Positions 8,725 through 15,861 of a stretch of DNA of 42,928 nucleotides are shown in pieces (the stretch's first letter is position 1; each line of letters starts with the position of its first letter). A program made the position numbers and the translations under genes. Under the pieces are notes generated by a model. The model had not been told where the DNA came from, made no database searches, and was given only the letters and a program-made list of their open reading frames with translations. The DNA lies in assembly GCA_902762375.1 (NCBI GenBank), contig CACWNY010000036.1, forward strand, positions 1 to 42,928, given 5' to 3'. Source of the stretch: an uncultured Ruminococcus sp. GTDB taxonomy: Bacteria; Bacillota; Clostridia; Oscillospirales; Acutalibacteraceae.

Positions 8725-9618
8725 GTGTTCAATAAGAGAGGTCGTATCAAAGACAGATTTCCGTTAGTGGGAATTTTTCTGTTGTTGCTTTTCGGAATAG
8801 CCTTGTTCATGTATCCGATTGTCAGTGACTGGATATGCGAGTACAATTCAAAAGAGGAAATCAACGCTTACGACCAGAAAGTAACTAAAACGGAATCAAC
8901 ATTGCTCCGTAAATTGGAAAACGAAGCAATAGACTATAATACGGCACTGGCAAAAAAAGATACCCAGAAAATATCTGTCGTCAAATATGACGATTTGCTT
9001 GCGGTAGCGGACGCTATCAGTTATATAGAGATACCGAAGATAGGGGTATATTTACCGATTTATCATGGACTTTCGGACGAAGTGTTACAAAAAGGTATAG
9101 GTCACATGGAGGGAACATCTTTACCTGTTGGAGGAGAAGGAACCCATTGTGTACTGGCAGGGCATACAGGTTTGCCGACAGCAGAAATCTTTACAGATTT
9201 AGACCAGATGTCCGAAGGAGATTCATTTTTCATTCATGTACTGGATAAAGTACTGGAGTATCAGGTAGACCAGATTAAAGTGGTACTACCATATGAAGAG
9301 GACGATATTCAGATAGAAGAGGGAAAGGACTATATCACTTTATTGACCTGTACGCCATATGGTATCAATGACCATCGTTTATTGGTCAGAGGAAAGCGGA
9401 TTGTTCATAATCCCGAAGTGGCAATAGATAACACCGACTATTGGCCTATTGTTCACGAATCGGAGAAAAAATTACCGCTCAGGACAATTATATGGTATTG
9501 TGCTACAGTGGTCATAGGTGTTGTGTTGTTGGTCATCATTATTATATTGCTGTTTCCCGACAAAAAGAGAAAAAAGAAAACGATGAAAACTTCATCAGAC
9601 AATAGAGCAGGAGGATAG
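8725..9618 (+). CDS. Class C (pilus-type) sortase, second copy
   Basis: A 297-aa paralogue of the upstream sortase. It starts at a GTG 10 nt after AAGGAG (8709-8714). It has an N-terminal membrane segment (PLVGIFLLLLFGIALFMYPI) and the YNTALA motif typical of class C N-terminal regions. The catalytic His is in CVLAGHTGLPTAEIF, Cys in TLLTCTPYGIND and Arg in RLLVRGKR. A C-terminal membrane helix and a lysine-rich tail follow. As in the first copy, no DP[FW] lid is visible. Only 6 nt separate it from the next gene. Two sortases for three substrates with different sorting motifs suggests divided labour, for example backbone polymerisation versus adding the tip or minor subunit. Confidence 0.93.
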   Translation: MFNKRGRIKDRFPLVGIFLLLLFGIALFMYPIVSDWICEYNSKEEINAYDQKVTKTESTLLRKLENEAIDYNTALAKKDTQKISVVKYDDLLAVADAISYIEIPKIGVYLPIYHGLSDEVLQKGIGHMEGTSLPVGGEGTHCVLAGHTGLPTAEIFTDLDQMSEGDSFFIHVLDKVLEYQVDQIKVVLPYEEDDIQIEEGKDYITLLTCTPYGINDHRLLVRGKRIVHNPEVAIDNTDYWPIVHESEKKLPLRTIIWYCATVVIGVVLLVIIIILLFPDKKRKKKTMKTSSDNRAGG

Positions 9619-9624
9619 ATTGAA

Positions 9625-10749
9625 ATGGTGAAACATATAGTAAAGCAATCAATCGTATTTTTTGTATTGAGTTGTTTACTGTTCTGTTCGTTGAGTGTTT
9701 CGGCGGACGAAGAGAGAATAGGGACGGTCAATATCAACGGACTTTCCGCAGAGGCAGAAGGTATTACGCTGGAAGCCTATGAAATAGGTTATTATGATGG
9801 CGAGAATTATGTACTCCATTCAGCGTTTGAAGAATGTGGGGTAACGCTGGACGATATTGGTATAGCAGATTCTCATGAAGTAAAAGAAATTTCGGAAACA
9901 CTTTCCGCTTATGCTCAAAGTCATTCTATAGCCAATGTCACGGAAACCAAAATTGATAAAGAGGGCAGTGCATCTATGCAGTTACCTGTAGTAGATAAGT
10001 TGTATGTCATTGCTCAGAAAGACGGCAAAGCAGTAGTGAACATATCACCATTTATTGTGCTGTTACCTTATCGTACACTTGACGGAGAAGAAAAAATCAC
10101 TTTAGACGCTTCTTCTAAAGTAACGGTAGGTATAGAGAGATGTGATGTTGTTCTCAACAAAGTAGACGAGGATAACAAAGCCCTTGAGGGAGCTGTTTTC
10201 AAATTCGAGAAAAAAGAATATTATATGGAAGACTTTTCAGAAAAATTACCGTCTGACGCAGAAAAAGGTACAGATGATGGTGGTAATTATTACTGGAAAG
10301 TACTTTCAGACGAACTTACTACCAATGCACAGGGACAGATTGTCGTACAGGAATTATTGTTTGGCAGTTATCGTTTTACCGAAGTCAAAGCTCCCAAAGA
10401 TTTCATTTTAAGTAAAGAAGTCATTAATTTTGATGTGAACGCAACAGGAACAGTAAAACTTGATGGTGAAATATATGTTAAAGATGAGGGTGAACCTGTC
10501 ATTTTAACGGCAGTCAACGAAAAAGAAAAGCCTTCTGAACCACCCACAACACCACCTACAAATCCCCCGACAACACCACCTACAACACCACCTACAAATC
10601 CCCCGACCAATCCGCCCACAACACCACTTTCGGGAAAAACGGTCATCACGATGGACACACTCAAAGGTACAGTAGTTGTCATTGGTGGAATTGCTCTTGT
10701 TTCACTGGCAGTAGTTCTGGTTTCGTCAAGAAGGAAGAAGAAAGATTAA
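9625..10749 (+). CDS. Minor (ancillary or basal) pilin with proline-rich stalk
   Basis: A 374-aa secreted, membrane-tethered protein. Its signal peptide is IVKQSIVFFVLSCLLF with cleavage near SADE. The N-terminal domain (about 30-165) resembles pilin N-domains and ends ISPFIVLLPYR. A Cna-B domain spans about 172-290, with E-box glutamate in RFTEVKAPKDF. A repetitive spacer of PPTTPPTNPP units follows (about 300-332). The C-terminus is a membrane helix with tail SSRRKKKD. I see no canonical LPxTG; the nearest candidate at the expected place is TPLSGKT. The proline-rich stalk and last position in the operon fit a basal subunit that crosses the wall. The ribosome binding site AGGAGG is at 9609-9614. 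Confidence 0.82.
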   Translation: MVKHIVKQSIVFFVLSCLLFCSLSVSADEERIGTVNINGLSAEAEGITLEAYEIGYYDGENYVLHSAFEECGVTLDDIGIADSHEVKEISETLSAYAQSHSIANVTETKIDKEGSASMQLPVVDKLYVIAQKDGKAVVNISPFIVLLPYRTLDGEEKITLDASSKVTVGIERCDVVLNKVDEDNKALEGAVFKFEKKEYYMEDFSEKLPSDAEKGTDDGGNYYWKVLSDELTTNAQGQIVVQELLFGSYRFTEVKAPKDFILSKEVINFDVNATGTVKLDGEIYVKDEGEPVILTAVNEKEKPSEPPTTPPTNPPTTPPTTPPTNPPTNPPTTPLSGKTVITMDTLKGTVVVIGGIALVSLAVVLVSSRRKKKD

Positions 10750-10754
10750 CATAA

Positions 10755-10812
10755 AAAGGTGCTGTAAAGAAATGGAGTAAAACGCTTTATTTCTTCACAG
10801 CACTTTGTTTTT
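10755..10812 (+). terminator. Rho-independent terminator of the pilus operon
   Basis: GTGCTGT-A-AAGAAAT pairs with ATTTCTT-C-ACAGCAC (one A/C mismatch), with a 15-nt loop and the tail TTTGTTTTT. It ends the operon 2069-10749. Confidence 0.8.
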
Positions 10813-10827
10813 ATGAATGTCCTTTTT

Positions 10828-10925
10828 ATAGCTATGACAATTAAAAGTTTCGGTCAAGCCTTTTCAAAGGCTTGTGGGGTCAAGGGGCAAAGCCCCTTGT
10901 GGGATTTTTAAGGGCGAAGCCCTTG
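10828..10925. repeat. Composite hairpin repeat, block 4 (core end - arm II)
   Basis: TATAGCTATGACAATTAAAAG (the core's outer end in minus orientation, 10828 onward) is followed by a type II arm. Hairpin a is here CAAGCCTTTTCAAAGGCTTG, hairpin b is CAAGGGGCAAAGCCCCTTG, and hairpin c is the start of AAGGGCGAAGCCCTT. From 10926 to 11020 there is only AT-rich sequence with no feature I can support. Confidence 0.85.
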
Positions 10926-11020
10926 ATTTGATTTTCAACCGCACAGGTAGGAAATATTTGGATAAGTTCAACAAGCTGAAAAATTTTATTTGTTAAAAAA
11001 AGAGAAAAGCAAATAAAATA

Positions 11021-11128
11021 TTGCAATTACCTTATAAAATATGATAAAATCAATATGAATAGATTTGTACTTCTGTACAAAGAACGGATAGAATAAAATC
11101 CGTAATATTATTTTGTAGTAAAAATATT
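11021..11128 (+). promoter_or_regulatory. Promoter and three-hairpin leader of the Big2 gene
   Basis: TTGCAA (11021-11026) and TAAAAT (11045-11050) are 18 nt apart; TATAAA at 11033 is an alternative -10. Downstream are three consecutive stems: TTTGTAC/GTACAAA (11064-11081), ACGGAT/ATCCGT (11084-11103), and an AT-rich stem with one bulge (11104-11128). The ribosome binding site AGGAGG at 11136-11141 follows at once. The stems may protect the message or control translation. Confidence 0.55.
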
Positions 11129-11149
11129 ATTTTTTAGGAGGATTTTTTA

Positions 11150-12874
11150 ATGAAAAAATGGATTAGTATTGTTTTAACAGGAGCTATGCTGTTATCAGTG
11201 GTATGTTCAGGAGCAGTAGTTGCGTCAGCGGACAATACGGCAACGAACAACAAAGCATACATTCATGTCAGCAATTTTGTCGGCAGTGCTTACGACAAGA
11301 GTAAGAGTGTACAGTCACAGATGGCAAACAGTAAGGTAGAACAAGGTGTTCAGGAATTTGAAGTTGGTGATTTAGTCAATGTAACAGTTTCCTATCAGTC
11401 ATCAAATCAGAATGGCGTGTCAGGATTTTTAGGTCACACATTCATCAACCAGACCACAGACAACGCACAGTCGGATAACGCATTTGCCAAATACACAGAT
11501 GACAGTCAGGAAGTTATGCGTTTGTCCAATATGTATTATAAGGTTAGTGACGATTTGGAAAGATACATAGTCACTCATACCGACAGCGTATTTGACAGTG
11601 TACCCGCTTCAGCATATACCCCCATTGACAGTAGCGTTTATGATTATGACCGTAACAGTGACAATCCTTACATGGACAGAGTTTCTTACATGGGCATTGC
11701 GTCTAAAAGTACAGGACTGAATTTCACACAGAATACACAGGCAGTTACTTTTACAGTTGAGATTACCAATCCTGGTGAAACCTATCTTTACAGTGTTCTG
11801 GAAGACTTTACTGACAATTCCGAACAGGCAAACTCTATTGTCAGCGATGTTACAGTTTCCACGACATTGACCAAAGTCGGCAGTGTTAATCCGGATAGCG
11901 GTGTTACTATTGACAAATCAGCACTTTCGCTTTCTGTAGGAGAGATGTACACCTTACAGGCAACATCAGCGACAGCAACATCATTCACATGGAAAACAAA
12001 TAATGCCAATGTAGCTACAGTTAATTCCAGTGGTAGAGTAGTTGCCAGAGGAGTAGGAACGGCAACTATCACAGTAGTTACTTCTGACAAACAGAAAGCT
12101 ACCTGTACAGTCACAGTTACACAGAGTGAAACTCTTACTCTTGATAAAGAAACCCTTAGCTTAGGCGTAAGTGAGATGTACACACTGACACCTACACTGA
12201 CACCTGCAGACAGCACAGTAACTTACACATGGAAAACAGATAATAGTTCAGTTGCTACAGTTAATTCCAGTGGTAGAGTAGTTGCCAGAGGAGAAGGTAC
12301 AGCAACCATCAAGGCTGTTGCGTCCAACGGACTGAAAGCAACTTGTACGGTTACCGTAACACCGCAGAAAACACTTACTCTTGACAAAGAAACCCTCAGT
12401 ATTGGTGTAGGAGAAGTTTATACACTCACTTCAACAATGACGCCTGCTGACGAAACCGTAACTTACACATGGAAAACAACCAATGCCAATGTAGCCACAG
12501 TCAACTCAAAGGGTAGAATTGTAGCCAGAGGAGAGGGTACAGCGGATATCAGATTGATTGCGTCCAACGGATTGAAAGCGACTTGTACACTTACCGTCAC
12601 ACCGCAAAAGACTTTGACCCTCAACAGAAGTACTTTAGATATGACTGCTATTGGTCAGCAGTATATTCTTGTACCTACACTCACTCCGAATGACAGTACA
12701 GTAACCTATACATTCAAGAGCAGTAATGCACAGGTTGCTTCTGTCAATTCCGCAGGCAGAGTAGTAGCCAGAGGTGATGGCAACGCAGTTATTACAGTTA
12801 CAGCATCTAACGGATTGAAAGTAACTTGTCGTGTATCTGTTTCATCTGGTATACTGGCAGAAGTAGTGATGTAA
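11150..12874 (+). CDS. Secreted protein with four Big2 (bacterial Ig-like) repeats
   Basis: A 574-aa exported protein. The signal peptide (ISIVLTGAMLLSVVCSGAVV) ends near ASADN. The N-terminal region (about 30-235) is rich in polar and aromatic residues; I do not recognise it. Four Big2 domains of about 82 residues follow, beginning near 252, 327, 409 and 492. Each has the end motif VNSxGRxVARGxGxAxI. Repeats 1 and 2 are almost identical in DNA around this motif (12009-12052 and 12249-12292), which points to recent duplication. There is no LPxTG, dockerin or membrane anchor at the C-terminus (SGILAEVVM), so it is secreted or held non-covalently. It has its own promoter and terminator but lies next to the pilus locus, so a related surface role is likely but unproven. 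Confidence 0.88.
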   Translation: MKKWISIVLTGAMLLSVVCSGAVVASADNTATNNKAYIHVSNFVGSAYDKSKSVQSQMANSKVEQGVQEFEVGDLVNVTVSYQSSNQNGVSGFLGHTFINQTTDNAQSDNAFAKYTDDSQEVMRLSNMYYKVSDDLERYIVTHTDSVFDSVPASAYTPIDSSVYDYDRNSDNPYMDRVSYMGIASKSTGLNFTQNTQAVTFTVEITNPGETYLYSVLEDFTDNSEQANSIVSDVTVSTTLTKVGSVNPDSGVTIDKSALSLSVGEMYTLQATSATATSFTWKTNNANVATVNSSGRVVARGVGTATITVVTSDKQKATCTVTVTQSETLTLDKETLSLGVSEMYTLTPTLTPADSTVTYTWKTDNSSVATVNSSGRVVARGEGTATIKAVASNGLKATCTVTVTPQKTLTLDKETLSIGVGEVYTLTSTMTPADETVTYTWKTTNANVATVNSKGRIVARGEGTADIRLIASNGLKATCTLTVTPQKTLTLNRSTLDMTAIGQQYILVPTLTPNDSTVTYTFKSSNAQVASVNSAGRVVARGDGNAVITVTASNGLKVTCRVSVSSGILAEVVM

Positions 12875-12921
12875 TCATTCCGTTTACAAAATCAGGAAAA
12901 TAAATAGCAGACCTATATTTG

Positions 12922-12959
12922 TCAAGGACTTGCCTAATCAAGGTAAGTCCTTGATTTTT
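12922..12959 (+). terminator. Rho-independent terminator of the Big2 gene
   Basis: TCAAGGACTTGCCT (12922-12935) pairs with AGGTAAGTCCTTGA (12941-12954) over 14 bp with one G-T wobble, followed by TTTTTA. Confidence 0.85.
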
Positions 12960-12971
12960 ACGGATAAAACA

Positions 12972-13058
12972 TTAAAGTTTAGGTCAAGCCTTTTTAAAGG
13001 CTTGTGGGATTGTTAAGGGCAAAGCCCTTAACTCAGGGGTGCGGGGGTGAAACCCCTG
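12972..13058. repeat. Composite hairpin repeat, block 5 (single arm)
   Basis: This has hairpin a in the form CAAGCCTTTTTAAAGGCTTG, hairpin c GTTAAGGGCAAAGCCCTTAAC, and a type III-like GGGGTGCGGGGGTGAAACCCC end. Core and opposite arm are missing. It fills most of the gap between the Big2 terminator and the dusB promoter. Confidence 0.8.
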
Positions 13059-13072
13059 CAAAAACAAAAGGC

Positions 13073-13102
13073 TTGCTATTGACAAACAGATTGTGTTATA
13101 AT
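13073..13102 (+). promoter_or_regulatory. Promoter of dusB
   Basis: A perfect TATAAT at 13097-13102 pairs best with TTGCTA at 13073-13078 (18-nt spacer). The closer TTGACA at 13079-13084 leaves only 12 nt. The predicted start is near 13109, only about 10 nt before the ATG. Confidence 0.6.
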
Positions 13103-13118
13103 ACACAGCGGTGATATT

Positions 13119-14087
13119 ATGAAAATCGGAAATGTAATAATTAACGGCAAAGTTGCTCTTGCTCCTATGGCAGGAGTGGCAGACAGAGCATTTCGGGAAA
13201 TCTGCAAGGAATACGGTGCGTGTTATACGGTCAGCGAAATGGTAAGTTCGAAAGGTATTTCCTACCACAACGAAAAAACCGCCACACTGATGGAAATTTC
13301 CAAAGAAGAACACCCGTGTGCCATTCAGATTTTCGGCAACGACCCTGAAACTATGGCGTTGGCAGGAAAGAGTGCTTTACAATTCCACCCTGATATTATT
13401 GATATTAATATGGGTTGTCCTGCACCGAAAATCAGTGGGAACGGAAACGGTTGTGCTTTGATGAAAACCCCGAAATTATGCGGAGAAATTGTCAGAGCCG
13501 TAGCGAAAGCCGTAGATATTCCCGTAACGGTGAAAATCAGAAAAGGCTATAATAACAAATATCTGACCGCCTTAGAAGTGGCAAAATATTGTGAAGAAAA
13601 CGGAGCTAAAGCCATTACGATACACGGTCGAACAGCAGAACAGATGTATAAGCCTGTCGTGGACTGGGAAATTATTGCCACATTAAAACAAAATCTGACT
13701 ATTCCCGTTATTGGCAACGGCGATATTACAGACCCGTTAAGTGCCGAAGCCATGCTTAAACAGACACATTGTGATATGCTTATGGTTGGTCGTGGAAGTC
13801 TGGGCAACCCATTTATTTTTCGTGAAATCAATGCTTACCTGTCAGACGGCAAAATCATTCCTAAAGCAACAAATACCGAAAAACTTTCTGTTATGACAGA
13901 ACATATCCGAAAAATCTGTGATTACAAAGGTGAAAGAATTGGCATGAAAGAAGCCAGAAAACATATAACCTACTATCTCAAAGGTTTTTATGGAGCAGCA
14001 GCATTCCGCGATGAGGCAGGAAAACTTTGTACATATGGAGAATTTTTGTTATTAATTGACAAAATTCGCTATTTCTTAAAAAATTAA
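13119..14087 (+). CDS. dusB: tRNA-dihydrouridine synthase (DusB family)
   Basis: A flavin enzyme that reduces uridines in the tRNA D-loop to dihydrouridine with NAD(P)H. The 322-aa length is standard. It shows the TIM-barrel start VALAPMAGVADRAFR and the active-site segment DINMGCPAPKI with catalytic Cys100. The FMN/phosphate-binding GRTAEQMY and PVIGNGDI motifs are present, as is the GRGSLGNPFIF segment. The ATG at 13119 has only a weak ribosome binding site (GGTGAT) and a very short predicted leader. The two tRNA genes just downstream are a fitting neighbour for a tRNA-modifying enzyme, but they have their own promoter. Confidence 0.95.
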   Translation: MKIGNVIINGKVALAPMAGVADRAFREICKEYGACYTVSEMVSSKGISYHNEKTATLMEISKEEHPCAIQIFGNDPETMALAGKSALQFHPDIIDINMGCPAPKISGNGNGCALMKTPKLCGEIVRAVAKAVDIPVTVKIRKGYNNKYLTALEVAKYCEENGAKAITIHGRTAEQMYKPVVDWEIIATLKQNLTIPVIGNGDITDPLSAEAMLKQTHCDMLMVGRGSLGNPFIFREINAYLSDGKIIPKATNTEKLSVMTEHIRKICDYKGERIGMKEARKHITYYLKGFYGAAAFRDEAGKLCTYGEFLLLIDKIRYFLKN

Positions 14088-14107
14088 AAAAAATTTTGAA
14101 AAAAGTG

Positions 14108-14136
14108 TTGACATTTTCAAAGTACTGTAGTATAAT
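14108..14136 (+). promoter_or_regulatory. Consensus promoter of the tRNA operon
   Basis: TTGACA (14108-14113) and TATAAT (14131-14136) are 17 nt apart, a full consensus sigma-A promoter. It starts 21 bp after dusB ends. The predicted start near 14143 leaves about 30 nt before the first tRNA. Confidence 0.9.
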
Positions 14137-14174
14137 ACCTATCGTTGACTGATGATAAGTCAAACGAAAGTTAA

Positions 14175-14251
14175 GGCGGAATAGCTCAGCTGGCTAGAGC
14201 ATTCGGTTCATACCCGAAGTGTCGTAGGTTCAAGTCCTATTTCCGCTACCA
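14175..14251 (+). tRNA. tRNA-Met (anticodon CAT), elongator type
   Basis: The full cloverleaf is readable: acceptor GGCGGAA/TTCCGCT (G-U at the first pair), D-stem GCTC/GAGC, anticodon stem TTCGG/CCGAA with loop TTCATAC, T-stem GTAGG/CCTAT with TTCAAGT, and an encoded CCA end. The anticodon stem lacks the three G-C pairs of initiator tRNA, so it is the elongator. A CAU tRNA-Ile2 (lysidine) identity cannot be fully excluded. Confidence 0.96.
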
Positions 14252-14255
14252 GTGA

Positions 14256-14330
14256 GGCCCGGTGGTCAAGCGGTTAAGACACCGCCCTTTCACGGCGGTA
14301 ACACGAGTTCGATTCTCGTCCGGGTCACCA
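14256..14330 (+). tRNA. tRNA-Glu (anticodon TTC)
   Basis: Acceptor GGCCCGG/CCGGGTC (one G-U), anticodon stem CCGCC/GGCGG with loop CTTTCAC, T-stem ACGAG/CTCGT with TTCGATT, and CCA encoded. It starts 4 nt after tRNA-Met in the same transcript. Confidence 0.97.
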
Positions 14331-14332
14331 AA

Positions 14333-14371
14333 AAGCTATCTCAGATATTTTGAGATAGCTTTTTCTTTTTT
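14333..14371 (+). terminator. Rho-independent terminator of the tRNA operon
   Basis: AAAGCTATCTCA pairs with TGAGATAGCTTT around a short AT loop, followed by TTCTTTTTT. It begins within a few nt of the tRNA-Glu CCA end. Confidence 0.9.
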
Positions 14372-14390
14372 CGGTTAAGGGTGTTTTGGG

Positions 14391-14620
14391 TTAAGGGCGT
14401 TGCCCTTAACAATCCTATCAGGGGCGTTGCCCCTGAACCCCACAAACTTTTTGAAAAAAGTTTGACAAAAACTTTCAAGGTTCACTTCGTTCGGAAAGTT
14501 TATCAGAAGTTCAGCTATGACAATTAAAAGTTTTTTGTCCACTTTTTTTCAAAAAAGTGGGCGGGATTGTTAAGGGTGGCAACCCTTAACACAGGATTTT
14601 AAAGGGCGGTAGCCCTTTAA
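14391..14620. repeat. Composite hairpin repeat, block 6 (arm II - core flipped - arm I)
   Basis: Left arm type II: TTAAGGGCGTTGCCCTTAA (14391-14409), hairpin b CAGGGGCGTTGCCCCTG, hairpin a CAAACTTTTTGAAAAAAGTTTG. The core (about 14478-14524) reads TTCACTTCGTTCGGA ... AGCTATGACAA, the reverse complement of block 1's core. Right arm type I: hairpin a CCACTTTTTT/AAAAAAGTGG, then GTTAAGGGTGGCAACCCTTAAC, then TTTAAAGGGCGGTAGCCCTTTAA. Arms are laid out as in block 1, but the core is inverted. It fills the gap between the tRNA terminator and the VanZ gene. Confidence 0.9.
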
Positions 14621-14640
14621 AAACAAAACGGTGTTTTTTT

Positions 14641-15186
14641 ATGATAGGATATTCATTGGCATTTACAGTTGGCGGAATTACATTTATCGCATTTTTGATA
14701 ATTGCATTTCTAAAGAAGTACCGCCTTTCCAAAAAGATACTCATAGGAACATGGATTATCTACCATACATTTGTTGTAGCGGTCACTTTTTTTCCGCTGA
14801 TACTAGATAGCACACTGGTTTCTCCATCACCTGTTGAGCTTACACCTTTACATACCACACGACTATTTATTTCCTGTTGGTGGCGAGGATTGATTTCGTG
14901 GCAATATATGACGGTGCAGATATTCGGCAATATTCTCATGACCATTCCTTTTGGGATTATGTTGCCGTTTCTGTATAAAGACAAAATCAAAACATTTTAT
15001 ATCAGCATGGCATTGTTGTTTCCGCTGTTGATAGAGTGGTTTCAGCTTTTGTTGGGAATACTGACAAAAACAATGTACAGGACTTTTGATGTAGATGATA
15101 TTCTGTTGAATTTTCTGGGGGTCATTATCGGGTACGGAATATATTGTTTAATGCCGAAAAAGATAAAAAAATTTTTTCGTACATAA
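14641..15186 (+). CDS. VanZ-like family membrane protein
   Basis: A 181-aa polytopic membrane protein with about five predicted helices. The VanZ-like core is visible: a helix with YHTFVVAVTFFPLIL, then WQYMTVQIFGNILMTIPFGIMLP with the conserved N and P/G residues, and LIEWFQLLLGILTKTMYRTFDVDDILLNFLGVIIGY. The EWxQ and DxDD-N-GxxxGY residues are the usual VanZ pattern. VanZ gives low-level teicoplanin resistance in enterococci, but the chromosomal homologues are mostly uncharacterised and no drug phenotype should be assumed. The start ATG follows a poor ribosome binding site. It sits alone between repeat block 6 and the yceD promoter. Confidence 0.85.
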   Translation: MIGYSLAFTVGGITFIAFLIIAFLKKYRLSKKILIGTWIIYHTFVVAVTFFPLILDSTLVSPSPVELTPLHTTRLFISCWWRGLISWQYMTVQIFGNILMTIPFGIMLPFLYKDKIKTFYISMALLFPLLIEWFQLLLGILTKTMYRTFDVDDILLNFLGVIIGYGIYCLMPKKIKKFFRT

Positions 15187-15208
15187 ACCAATATCAGAAA
15201 AAAATGCC

Positions 15209-15237
15209 TTGACAAAGTAAAAGCAGACATATATAAT
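15209..15237 (+). promoter_or_regulatory. Promoter of yceD-rpmF
   Basis: TTGACA (15209-15214) and TATAAT (15232-15237) have a 17-nt spacer. The predicted start near 15244 favours the ATG at 15286 over the in-frame TTG at 15250, which would leave only about 6 nt of leader. Confidence 0.9.
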
Positions 15238-15285
15238 AGGATAAGTGTTTTGAGAATGTCTGATTTTTGCTGTGGGGTGAGTGAA

Positions 15286-15780
15286 ATGTTACTGGATTTA
15301 AGAAGTGTTTTTTTGAATGAAGATTTCGTTTTGCAAGAAACCTATGCCTTTGACATGACAGACACTGTGATTGACGGAATAAAACCGTTTGGCAGTGATG
15401 TTACAGTAGAAATTCGGGCAGAAAATCGAGCAGGGATAGTCAGGCTGTTTCTGGCGACGGCATTTGACTTAACAAAGCCTTGCGACCGTTGCGGTACCGA
15501 AGTTACAAGAGGATTTCATTATGATTTTGAACATTATCTTGTCGTTTCCCTAAGCGGTGACCAAAATGACGATTATATCGAAACTCCTGATTACACGCTG
15601 GATATAGACGAATTATTAAGAAGTGATATTCTTCTTGAATTACCGTTGAAATATCTTTGCCGTGAAGATTGTAAAGGGCTGTGTCCTGTATGCGGTGCAA
15701 ATCGTAATGAGGTACAGTGTAACTGTGCGGTTAAATCCGTTGACCCTCGTCTGGAGGCACTCAGACAATTTATGAACTGA
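15286..15780 (+). CDS. yceD: YceD/DUF177 family protein (23S rRNA accumulation factor)
   Basis: A 164-aa member of the YceD family, which in E. coli and plants supports 23S rRNA accumulation and 50S assembly. I place the start at ATG 15286 behind GGGGTGA, giving the family's typical beginning MLLDLRSVF. Two conserved cysteine pairs (PCDRCGTEV, and CPVCGANRNEVQCNC near the end) suggest zinc binding. The gene precedes rpmF, the common bacterial arrangement, and probably shares its transcript. The last 62 bp, including the stop codon, are repeated exactly right after the gene (15781-15842), so the reading frame itself is intact. Confidence 0.9.
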   Translation: MLLDLRSVFLNEDFVLQETYAFDMTDTVIDGIKPFGSDVTVEIRAENRAGIVRLFLATAFDLTKPCDRCGTEVTRGFHYDFEHYLVVSLSGDQNDDYIETPDYTLDIDELLRSDILLELPLKYLCREDCKGLCPVCGANRNEVQCNCAVKSVDPRLEALRQFMN

Positions 15781-15842
15781 GTAACTGTGCGGTTAAATCC
15801 GTTGACCCTCGTCTGGAGGCACTCAGACAATTTATGAACTGA
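15719..15842 (+). repeat. Exact 62-bp tandem duplication of the yceD 3' end
   Basis: 15719-15780 and 15781-15842 are identical, head to tail, beginning GTAACTGTGCGG and ending TTTATGAACTGA. The first copy encodes the last residues and stop of YceD. The second copy is untranslated and pushes rpmF 62 bp away. A true recent duplication and an assembly artefact are both possible. Confidence 0.95.
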
Positions 15843-15861
15843 TTATTAAGGAGAGATTGAA

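Noticed and set aside
13079..13102. TTGACA at 13079 as the -35 of dusB
   Set aside because: The spacer to TATAAT would be only 12 nt. TTGCTA at 13073 with 18 nt is more reasonable.
14641..15186. Glycopeptide resistance determinant
   Set aside because: A lone VanZ-like protein without vanHAX or a vanRS pair is common in Clostridia and gives no evidence of resistance.
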